Origin: Streptomyces sp. E2N166
Lineage (GTDB): Bacteria > Actinomycetota > Actinomycetes > Streptomycetales > Streptomycetaceae
Direction: 5' to 3'
Assembly: GCF_003671715.1 (NCBI RefSeq)
Contig: NZ_RAIF01000032.1
Coordinates: forward strand, 1,876,632-1,934,518
Length of the DNA stretch: 57,887 nt
In this document: in pieces, positions 50,238 through 57,057 of the stretch
How the letters are laid out: every line of letters starts with the position of its first letter
Position numbering within the stretch: the stretch's first letter is position 1
The notes under the pieces: generated by a model
Told to the model about the DNA's origin: nothing
The model's input: the letters and a program-made list of their open reading frames with translations, nothing else
The model's database searches: none
Translations under genes and position numbers: made by a program

Positions 50238-51721
50238 CGACCGGAACGACCGGTCCTGCCGGTACCGGCACCCCGCGGCCGGCCGGCGTGCCGCCCTTGT
50301 TCGGACCCGACTCGCAGTTCCACGCCTTCTTCGACGATCCGCGCTGGGCGCTCGCCATGATCCGCGCGACCGTGCTCGAGGCCGCCCATCCGCAGATCGG
50401 CGCCGCCCTGGTCGACAACTCGACCTTCCTCGCTCACCCATGGCGCCGGCTCCGCAACACCTTCCTCAGCATGCGGCGCATGTTCGGTGACGACCCCGCG
50501 GCACGGGAGCGGGAGGCCGCCCGGCTCAACCGGCTGCACGCCCGCATGAGCGGATCCGACGCCCGCGGCCGGTCCTACGACGCGATGGACCGCGCGGCTC
50601 GGGCCTGGGTGGTCGCCACGCTCTTCGAGAGCGCCGTCACCATGTGCCGGTTCAGCGGCCAGCCGCTCGACCAGGACACCATGGAGCAGATGTACGCCGA
50701 GTACCGTGCGTTCCTGGCCGCTCTCGACGGCGACTCCAGCGAACTCCCCGACGAACTCGACGACTTCTGGCGGTACTTCGACCGGATCGTCGAAACCCGG
50801 CTGGAGAACACCGAAGCCGCCCGCGTCATCCTCTACCGCCTCTTCGACCACCTGCCCGCCCCGGCGCTGCTCGACGGCGCGCCGACGCTGTGGGCGGCCG
50901 GCCGGGCCGTCGTCGGTCCCGTCCTCGGTGCGATCACCGTTGCCTCGCTCCCCGAGCCGTACCGGCGCCGGGCCGGCCTGCCGGAGATGCCCGGTGCCCA
51001 GACCCTCATGCAGGGCGCCTACCTCGCCGCCGGACTGGCCCGATTCCTGCCCGACGGGTGGCTCAACGCCGGAAGCGTCATCGAACTCCTCTCCCTGTCA
51101 CCCGGAAGCGACGACCCCCGAGCCCGGACCGTGGCCGCCCTGCGCGGCCGCATGAAGCGGGCGTCGGCCCTGCTCCGCCTCCTCACCCCGCTGGGCGACG
51201 ACCTTGCTCCGGATCCGGCCCCCGCGGCGGGCGCGGGCGAGGACCGGCGCTCGGCGGAAGAATTCTTCCACCAGGTGCTGGACCAGACCGGCGACGGCCA
51301 CCTCGACTGGCCCGACCTCGCCGCCATGGCCCGTGAACTCTCCACCCGACTCGACTTGGACGAGCCCGAGGAGACTCGGCTGTACGACGCCTTCGCCGCC
51401 TGGTGGCGCGAACTTCAGACCGCCCTCGACACGGACGGTGACGGCCGGGTGAGCGCGCAGGAGTACGCCGCGGCCGTGCCCTCCCTCGCGGGAGCCGCGC
51501 TCATCCGCGTCGCCGAGGTCCTCTTCGACGCCACCGACAAGGACGGCAGCGGAACCATCGACGCGGAGGAGCACCGGAATCTCTTCCGCACCGCCTTCCA
51601 CCGCGACCTCGCCACCACGGGTGGTGCCTACGGCCGGAGCGCCTTCGTGAGCGACTTCCTCTCGTTCATGTCCGCCCGCCGCACCAGCACCCCGTACGAC
51701 CCCCTCCTCGCGGACGCCTAG
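50234..51721 (+). CDS. MpaB/DUF2236-type oxygenase with three C-terminal EF-hands
   Basis: A 495-residue fusion. Residues about 20-290 match the oxygenase MpaB/latex-clearing-protein domain: FFDDPRWALAMIRATVLEAA, HPQIGAALVDNS, HPWRRLRNTFLSM and DRAARAWVVATLFESAV, with His residues that could bind haem. Residues 340-460 carry three canonical calcium loops: DQTGDGHLDWPD (350-361), DTDGDGRVSAQE (399-410) and DKDGSGTIDAEE (435-446). Family members cleave or oxidise isoprenoid double bonds (MpaB in mycophenolate formation, Lcp on cis-polyisoprene). The ATG overlaps the prenyltransferase stop (ATGA). No signal peptide. Inference: calcium-responsive oxidation of the cis-prenyl product. Confidence 0.82.
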   Translation: MTTGTTGPAGTGTPRPAGVPPLFGPDSQFHAFFDDPRWALAMIRATVLEAAHPQIGAALVDNSTFLAHPWRRLRNTFLSMRRMFGDDPAAREREAARLNRLHARMSGSDARGRSYDAMDRAARAWVVATLFESAVTMCRFSGQPLDQDTMEQMYAEYRAFLAALDGDSSELPDELDDFWRYFDRIVETRLENTEAARVILYRLFDHLPAPALLDGAPTLWAAGRAVVGPVLGAITVASLPEPYRRRAGLPEMPGAQTLMQGAYLAAGLARFLPDGWLNAGSVIELLSLSPGSDDPRARTVAALRGRMKRASALLRLLTPLGDDLAPDPAPAAGAGEDRRSAEEFFHQVLDQTGDGHLDWPDLAAMARELSTRLDLDEPEETRLYDAFAAWWRELQTALDTDGDGRVSAQEYAAAVPSLAGAALIRVAEVLFDATDKDGSGTIDAEEHRNLFRTAFHRDLATTGGAYGRSAFVSDFLSFMSARRTSTPYDPLLADA

Positions 51722-51928
51722 GGCGCGTATCGCCCGCAGGCGCCGCGGCCGCTTCGGGGCGACGTCGCCAGAACGGACGGCGCTCACACCGAAGCGAACG
51801 CGGTGACCAGTCGGCCAGTCCCGGGCCCGGGCGCTCACGACCGACAACGACGCTTTGCAGCGGAGTGCGGAATGACGGCCTTTCCTCAACTCCTGCCCGT
51901 GTTGGCGCCGCATGCCAGGATGTCGCCC
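51722..51928. other. Intergenic region
   Basis: 207 bp. Only weak promoter-like sequence is seen (CAGGAT 7 nt before ATG 51,929). Confidence 0.35.
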
Positions 51929-53464
51929 ATGACCGGATCGTCTTCCGCGCCTCTCGCCGAGGGCACGCCTGACAGCGGCGGCCTGGGTTCCCGTGCGGCT
52001 GCCGCGCTCGTCTTCGGGTCCTCCGCCGCGGTCCTGGTGGTCGAGATCGTAGCTCTGCGGCTGCTGGCTCCCTATCTCGGCCTCACCCTCGAGACCAGCA
52101 CCATGGTGATCGGCATCGCCCTCACCGCGATCGCTCTCGGCTCCTGGCTGGGCGGGCGCGTAGCCGACCAGGTCGATCCACGCCGGCTTCTGGGCCCCTC
52201 GCTCGGGGTGTCGGGAGCGGTCGTCGCGCTGACCCCTGCCGTGCTCCGCACCACCGCGGAGTGGGCACCGGCGATGCTCCTGTTGATCGCGGCGCTGACC
52301 GTCCTCCTGCCGGGCGCGCTGCTCTCCGCGGTGACGCCCGTGGTGACCAAACTGCGTCTCACCACCATTGCCGAGACCGGAACGGTTGTCGGACGGCTGT
52401 CCGGCGTCGGTACCGTCGGCGCCATCTTCGGCACTGTCCTCACCGGCTTCGTCCTTATTTCGCGATGGCCCGTCAGCGGCATCCTCGTCGGCCTCGGAGT
52501 ACTGCTGGTGGTCGGCTCGGCACTGGTCGAGTGGCGCGTGCGCGGGTGGACCAGCGCCCCTGCCCTCATACTCGTGGTCGTAGCCGGCGGCCTCGCCGGC
52601 AGTGTGGCGCCCGGTGCCTGCGACACGGAGACCAGGTACCACTGCGCACGGGTCGTCGCGGATCCCGACCGGGCCGGCGGCCGCACACTCGTCCTGGACG
52701 GTTTGAGGCACTCGTACGTCGACATCGACGACCCGACCTTCCTCAAGTTCGAGTACGTGCGCGCCATCGCCTCGGTGGTCGACAGCGCCTACCCCGGAGG
52801 AGAGTCACTCACCGCTCACCATCTGGGCGGCGGCGGGCTCACCTTGCCGCGCTACCTCGCGGCGACGCGTTCCGGGACGCACAGCGTTGTGTCCGAGATC
52901 GACAGCGGGGTCGCGCGCATCAACCATGACCAACTCGGTCTGACGCCGCAGGCCGGAATCGACGTACGCACGGAGGACGGCAGGCTCGGCCTGCGACGAC
53001 TGGCCACGAACAGTCGTGACCTCGTCGTCGGCGACGCCTTCGGGGGTGTCAGCGTCCCATGGCACCTCACCACGGTGGAGGCGATGACCGACGTGCGCAG
53101 GGTGCTCGACGAGGACGGCCTGTACGTCGCCAACCTCATCGATCATGGCGCTCTTGAGTTCGCACGTGCCGAAGTGGCCACCCTGGCCGAGACCTTCGAC
53201 CATGTCGTCCTCATCGGTGAACCCGGCGACATCGGCCTCAGCCGGACAACCACCCCCAAGGGCGGCAACCTGGTGGTGCTCGCCTCCGACCGGCAGGTCG
53301 ACCTCCGCGCGACCCAGGAAGCGCTTGATACCCGGGGAACCGGCTGGAGGATCTCCTCCGGAGACGACCTCTCCTCCTGGATCGGCGACGCCCAGGTGCT
53401 CACCGACGACTACGCACCCGTCGACCAGCTCCTCCAGCCCTACGGCCCACCGAACAGTCAATGA
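51929..53464 (+). CDS. Membrane-fused spermidine synthase-like protein
   Basis: A 511-residue protein. The first ~220 residues contain about seven membrane segments (AVLVVEIVALRLLAPYLGLT, ALTAIALGSWLGGRVADQVD, GAIFGTVLTGFVLIS). The remainder is a class I methyltransferase-like domain of the SpeE type (TLVLDGLRHSYVDIDDP, TAHHLGGGGLTLPRYLAA, VVSEIDSGVA, LVVGDAFGGVSVPWHLTT, TDDYAPVDQLL). Such fused proteins are common in actinobacteria; aminopropyl transfer is unproven. Starts at 51,803, 51,920 and 51,929 are in frame; 51,929 places the first membrane helix best. Confidence 0.85.
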   Translation: MTGSSSAPLAEGTPDSGGLGSRAAAALVFGSSAAVLVVEIVALRLLAPYLGLTLETSTMVIGIALTAIALGSWLGGRVADQVDPRRLLGPSLGVSGAVVALTPAVLRTTAEWAPAMLLLIAALTVLLPGALLSAVTPVVTKLRLTTIAETGTVVGRLSGVGTVGAIFGTVLTGFVLISRWPVSGILVGLGVLLVVGSALVEWRVRGWTSAPALILVVVAGGLAGSVAPGACDTETRYHCARVVADPDRAGGRTLVLDGLRHSYVDIDDPTFLKFEYVRAIASVVDSAYPGGESLTAHHLGGGGLTLPRYLAATRSGTHSVVSEIDSGVARINHDQLGLTPQAGIDVRTEDGRLGLRRLATNSRDLVVGDAFGGVSVPWHLTTVEAMTDVRRVLDEDGLYVANLIDHGALEFARAEVATLAETFDHVVLIGEPGDIGLSRTTTPKGGNLVVLASDRQVDLRATQEALDTRGTGWRISSGDDLSSWIGDAQVLTDDYAPVDQLLQPYGPPNSQ

Positions 53465-53477
53465 CCGAACGTCCGTC

Positions 53478-53483
53478 TATGTT
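53478..53483 (+). promoter_or_regulatory. -10 box of a leaderless promoter
   Basis: TATGTT, 6 nt before ATG 53,490. Confidence 0.5.
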
Positions 53484-53489
53484 GTGCGC

Positions 53490-53918
53490 ATGGCCACATT
53501 CAAGGACTTCAATTTCAAGCTCATCGTCGTCGAGCAGCTGATGTTCATCGATGAGACCCTCACGCCTCGGTTCCGCCTCGCCGACCTCCTGAAGGAGAAG
53601 GGGCTCGGCGACTCCCCTTGGGAGTACGCCGAGCAGCACGGCCTCGCCTACCAGATCGTGCCCGAGGCACGCGGCTACTTCGAGTCACTGGAGATCAGCG
53701 ACGAACTCCTGGCCGGCGTCGAGGAGCTGTGCATGGACGGCGGTAACCAGGTGTACCAGGAGTGCGCCCCGGTGTGGGACGGCGAGGACGACCTGTTCGA
53801 CGTGACCACCCTCGACGACCTCGTACTGCTTCCCAATCTCCGGCGTGTGCTCGGCTCCGAGTTCCTGGGCCCGGAGTTGCTGAACGTCCTCAGCGCCCGC
53901 GGCATAGTCGCCGACTAG
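53490..53918 (+). CDS. DUF6892-like protein
   Basis: A 142-residue acidic protein. It begins MATFKDFNFKLIVVEQLMFI and contains VPEARGYFESLEISDELLAG, DGGNQVYQECAPVWDGEDDL and FDVTTLDDLVLLPNLRRVLG, which fit a DUF6892 family often annotated as hypothetical. The role is unknown; its acidity and isolated position would also fit an immunity-type protein, but no toxin is adjacent. The message appears leaderless. Confidence 0.65.
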   Translation: MATFKDFNFKLIVVEQLMFIDETLTPRFRLADLLKEKGLGDSPWEYAEQHGLAYQIVPEARGYFESLEISDELLAGVEELCMDGGNQVYQECAPVWDGEDDLFDVTTLDDLVLLPNLRRVLGSEFLGPELLNVLSARGIVAD

Positions 53919-53932
53919 CGTGTGAACGAGCG

Positions 53933-54043
53933 GCCTCGACGACCGGCCTTCCGGCGCGGGCGCGGGCGCGGCGCGAGAGGTATGTGGGCGAGTGGATCCC
54001 GGAGCCGTTGCCCGATCGCGCGGAGCACCCTTCCAACTGGTAA
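53933..54043 (+). pseudogene. ECF41-type sigma factor remnant
   Basis: The frame ending at 54,043 encodes ARARRERYVGEWIPEPLPD, the YVGxWLPEPL signature that follows region 2 in ECF41 sigma factors. Neither region 2 nor region 4 is present around it. It is a decayed fragment, distinct from the intact factor at 34-35 kb (GTWLPEPL). Confidence 0.5.
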
Positions 54044-54115
54044 GTACGTTCCTGGAAGGGTGTCCTGGCTCACGAGCTGGTGCGTAATTGCCTCGCGCTG
54101 GGCCGCCATGCGATC

Positions 54116-54121
54116 TACCCT
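54116..54121 (+). promoter_or_regulatory. -10 box of a leaderless promoter
   Basis: TACCCT, 7 nt before ATG 54,129. Confidence 0.45.
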
Positions 54122-54128
54122 CGCGGCC

Positions 54129-54728
54129 ATGACGTCACACGATGAGCCTGCGGGCTCCCGGATCGCTCCCGCCGGTACCGGGCTGGTGATCCGGCGGGAA
54201 ACCGCCGACGATCACCGAGAGGTGCGCGAGGTTCACACGCGGGCCTTCGGGGACAGCGATCGCGTTCCCGGGCTCGTGGAGGCACTTCGCGTCGCGGAGG
54301 CCGCATTGGCGCCGATGTCCTTCGTCGCTGTCGCCGACGACCGGGTCGTCGGGCATGTCCTGCTGAGCGCGACGCGGTTGGACGCTCCGCGCCGCATCGT
54401 GGACGTCCTGTCGCTGTCACCGCTGGGGGTGGTCCCGGAGTTCCAGCGCCAGGGCATCGGTACGCAGCTCATCGCCCACGCCCTCGAGGCGGCCGACGGC
54501 CAGGGTGTGCCGTTGGTGTTCCTGGAGGGTTCGCCGCACTACTACGGTACGCGCGGTTTCGAGGGCGCCGGCGCGGTGGGCTTCCGTTCGCCGTCGCTGC
54601 GTATCCCTGAACCGGCGTTTCAGGTCGCCCGGTTGTCCGCTCACGAGCCGTGGATGACGGGCACCTTCGTCTACTCGGAGGCGTTCTGGGCCTTCGACTG
54701 CGTCGGCCTGCGCGACCCCGAGCACTGA
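54129..54728 (+). CDS. GNAT family N-acetyltransferase
   Basis: A 199-residue acetyl-CoA-dependent acyltransferase. The N-terminal beta strand LVIRRETADDHREVREVHTR, the beta-4 strand LSLSPLGVVPEFQRQGIGTQ with the acetyl-CoA loop QRQGIG, and GVPLVFLEGSPHYYGTRGFE define the fold. The C-terminal MTGTFVYSEAFWAFDCVGL matches the YhbS-like subgroup. Substrate unknown. The start at 54,129 is leaderless. It stands alone between a sigma factor remnant and a carboxylesterase remnant. Confidence 0.88.
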   Translation: MTSHDEPAGSRIAPAGTGLVIRRETADDHREVREVHTRAFGDSDRVPGLVEALRVAEAALAPMSFVAVADDRVVGHVLLSATRLDAPRRIVDVLSLSPLGVVPEFQRQGIGTQLIAHALEAADGQGVPLVFLEGSPHYYGTRGFEGAGAVGFRSPSLRIPEPAFQVARLSAHEPWMTGTFVYSEAFWAFDCVGLRDPEH

Positions 54729-54729
54729 G

Positions 54730-55020
54730 GGACTGCGCTTTTGGGCCGCCCGGGCGGCACCGGAAGCAGCGACGACGTGGCCCCCCGCCTCCGGATCCCG
54801 CCACCACGACCTCTCGCTCCGCGCCCCCGTCCTCGACGGCGACGTCCTGCCCACCGGTCCTCCTACCGGCATCGCGTCGCCCGGTGCGGCCCGGGACACG
54901 GACCTGCCCGTCTGCCACACCACGCAGGAGTAGCGGTTGTTCGACGCCGTCGGCGGCGTGAAGGTCACCACAGACGGTCAACTCGCGTGTTGCACAGTGG
55001 GCTTCGGCCCTTTCCGGCGG
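54730..55020 (+). pseudogene. Type-B carboxylesterase remnant with a nonsense codon
   Basis: One frame encodes LRAPVLDGDVLPTGPPTGIA, SPGAARDTDLPVCHTTQE, an amber TAG at 54,931, then RLFDAVGGVKVTTDG. Intact carboxylesterases read PVVDGDVLPxxPLxAIxxG, then VDLLVGTTxxEWRLF, so the TAG replaces the conserved Trp codon. The catalytic Ser region is absent and the frame degrades after about 55,000. This is a truncated pseudogene. Confidence 0.6.
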
Positions 55021-55095
55021 TTCGGTGGCCGGCTGCCGCGCCGATGCCCCATGCTCCGGTGTCCGTGCACCGGGGCAGGCAGGCCCGGCCGACCG

Positions 55096-56745
55096 TCACC
55101 CCACTCGGGCACCCGCTCTCCCCGGCAGTTCCAGATGCTCGCCCTGGAACCGCCTCCGCAGCGCACGATCGTGCGTGACCAGCACAATCGCCCCCGGGAA
55201 CCCGGTCAGCGCCTCTTCCACTTCCTCGACCAGCGCCGGTGACAGGTGATTCGTCGGCTCATCGAGCAGCAGGAGGTCGGTGGGTTCCGAGACCAGTCGG
55301 GCCAGGTCCACGCGGCGGCGCTGGCCGTACGACAGCTCGCTCATGCGCAGCCGCAGTTCGGCGGGGCGGAAGAGGCCGAGGGCAAGCAGAGCGTCGGCCT
55401 GCTCGTCGGCGTTACCCGCGCGGCCCAGCCCGAACGCCTCGACCACCGTCAAGTCCGGCGGCCACGGCGTCTCGTCCTGGCGCAGATGGCCCACCCGGCC
55501 CGGCACGCGCACTGAGCCCTCGTCCGGCCGCAGCTCACCGGCGAGCAGCTTCAGCAGCGTCGTCTTGCCGGCACCGTTGGGGCCGGTGACGAGGAGCCGG
55601 CCCTGGCGGCCGAGGGCGAGGGAGCCCAGCTGGAGGCGGCCACCGACGTGTACGTCCGACAGCCGTACGGCGAGCAGCTCCGCGGAAGCGGCCTCGGTGC
55701 CTTCCACGACGGGCGCAGTCCTCGCCATGCGCGCCGTGAAGGCCAGCGGCTCCGGCGGCGGTGCCACCGGGTTCGCGGTCAGCCGCTCGACCCGCTCGTG
55801 GGCGTTGCGGACCCGGGCCATCGCACCGTGCGCCCGGCCGCGGGCGCGGAAGCCGCCGTGGCCGAAGTTGGCCAACGACGCCTTGCGCGGGATGGCGTCG
55901 AGCCGGGCAGCGTGGCCGACGGCCAGCCGCTCGTTGCGGGCCAGTTCGGACCGCCACTCCTCGTACTCCTGGAGCCGGCGGCGCCGTTCCGCCGCCTTCG
56001 CCGTGCGGTAGCCGGTGTAACCGTCGCCGTAACGGGTGACCTGTCCCGCCTCGGCCTCCAGGACCGTGGCCGTCAGACGCTCCAGGAAGACGCGGTCATG
56101 GGTGACCGCGAGCACCGTGCCGCGGTGTGCCCGCAACTGCGCCTCCAGCCACTCCACGGCCTGATCGTCCAGATCGTTCGTCGGCTCGTCCAGCAGCAGC
56201 AACTCCGGTCGGCCGGCGAGGACGCCGGCCAGGGCGAGACGCGAGCGCTCGCCGCCGGAGAGGGTGCCCAGCCGGCGCTCGCGGCGCAGAGCCGGCAGGC
56301 CGAGGTGGTGCAGCGCGACGTCCACCCGGTGGTCGGCGTCGTAGCCGTCCCGGGCTTCATAACGCCCGAGGAGAACTCCGTACTCGGCAAGTGCCGCCGG
56401 GTCCTCGCCGTCACCGAGTGTCTGCTCGGCCCGGCGCAGGTCCGCCTCCAGGGCGCGCAGGTCCGCGAGTGCCAGGTCGACGGCGTCCTGGACGGTGGCG
56501 GTCGGGGGCAGGGGGACGGTCTGCGGCAGGTAGCCGACGCCTCCGGCGGCGGTCACGGTCACCTCGCCGCTGTCCGGGCGCTCCTGACCTGCGACGAGTC
56601 TGAGGAGGGTGGACTTGCCGGCGCCGTTGTCACCGATCAGACCGGCCTTCTCGCCCGGTCTCAGCGTGAAGGAAACCTGGTCCAGGACGGTGCGGCCGGG
56701 GTAGCGCTTGGTGACGTGGCGAAGGGTGAGTTGTGAGGTGTGCAT
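55096..56745 (-). CDS. ABC-F family ATPase, antibiotic-resistance type
   Basis: A 549-residue soluble protein with two ABC ATPase domains and no membrane segment. First domain: Walker A GDNGAGKST (38-46), signature LSGGERSRLALAGVLAG, Walker B LLLLDEPTND. Second: GPNGAGKTT, signature-like LSYGQRRRVDLARLV, LLLLDEPTNHLS. The linker between them (Arg-rich, ARGRAHGAMARVRNAHERVE) is the P-site tRNA interaction motif of ABC-F proteins. Size and layout match macrolide/lincosamide-type ribosome protection proteins of Streptomyces. The 5' leader has two tiny ORFs and a hairpin next to the AGGAGG site, suggesting translation-attenuation control. Confidence 0.9.
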   Translation of the reverse strand: MHTSQLTLRHVTKRYPGRTVLDQVSFTLRPGEKAGLIGDNGAGKSTLLRLVAGQERPDSGEVTVTAAGGVGYLPQTVPLPPTATVQDAVDLALADLRALEADLRRAEQTLGDGEDPAALAEYGVLLGRYEARDGYDADHRVDVALHHLGLPALRRERRLGTLSGGERSRLALAGVLAGRPELLLLDEPTNDLDDQAVEWLEAQLRAHRGTVLAVTHDRVFLERLTATVLEAEAGQVTRYGDGYTGYRTAKAAERRRRLQEYEEWRSELARNERLAVGHAARLDAIPRKASLANFGHGGFRARGRAHGAMARVRNAHERVERLTANPVAPPPEPLAFTARMARTAPVVEGTEAASAELLAVRLSDVHVGGRLQLGSLALGRQGRLLVTGPNGAGKTTLLKLLAGELRPDEGSVRVPGRVGHLRQDETPWPPDLTVVEAFGLGRAGNADEQADALLALGLFRPAELRLRMSELSYGQRRRVDLARLVSEPTDLLLLDEPTNHLSPALVEEVEEALTGFPGAIVLVTHDRALRRRFQGEHLELPGRAGARVG

Positions 56746-56760
56746 GATTGGGTTCCTCCT

Positions 56761-56785
56761 GGCCGCGCGGGCTTCGGCCCGGGCC
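56761..56785 (-). promoter_or_regulatory. Hairpin adjacent to the ABC-F ribosome site
   Basis: Minus-strand GGCC-CGGGC-CGAA-GCCCG-CGC-GGCC folds into a stem with a CGAA tetraloop ending directly before AGGAGGAA (56,760-56,753). It could mask the ribosome site. Confidence 0.5.
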
Positions 56786-56837
56786 GGTTCGGGGTGGATG
56801 ACTGCACGGCTGTGTGCGGCGACGGCGGAGCACTGCT

Positions 56838-56852
56838 CTACGCGGTCGTCAT
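56838..56852 (-). CDS. Short upstream ORF 2 (MTTA)
   Basis: ATG ACG ACC GCG TAG in the ABC-F leader, with a weak GAG 10 nt upstream. A four-residue leader peptide; significance depends on ribosome occupancy. Confidence 0.3.
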   Translation of the reverse strand: MTTA

Positions 56853-56860
56853 CGTTGATC

Positions 56861-56875
56861 TCACAGGGAACCCAT
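56861..56875 (-). CDS. Short upstream ORF 1 (MGSL), leaderless
   Basis: ATG GGT TCC CTG TGA begins 7 nt after the -10 of the ABC-F promoter, so it should be the first thing translated on the mRNA. Confidence 0.4.
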   Translation of the reverse strand: MGSL

Positions 56876-56882
56876 GCGCAGG

Positions 56883-56911
56883 ACGGTACGCCACGACGAG
56901 CCGATAGGCAA
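56883..56911 (-). promoter_or_regulatory. Promoter of the ABC-F gene
   Basis: Minus strand -35 TTGCCT (56,911-56,906), 17-bp spacer, -10 TACCGT (56,888-56,883). Transcription would start near 56,875, giving a leader of about 130 nt. Confidence 0.65.
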
Positions 56912-57057
56912 GACGATACGTCTCGACTTGTTGGGACCTGGTGGCCGCGGCGTCTGGTGCATCCCCGTACCCGAAGGGGCCCTCGGTGCGCAGTGCCTGC
57001 GGCCCGCCACGAGCTACGAGCCGGCCTCCCCCTCGGGCCGCTCCCACCCGCGTGCAG

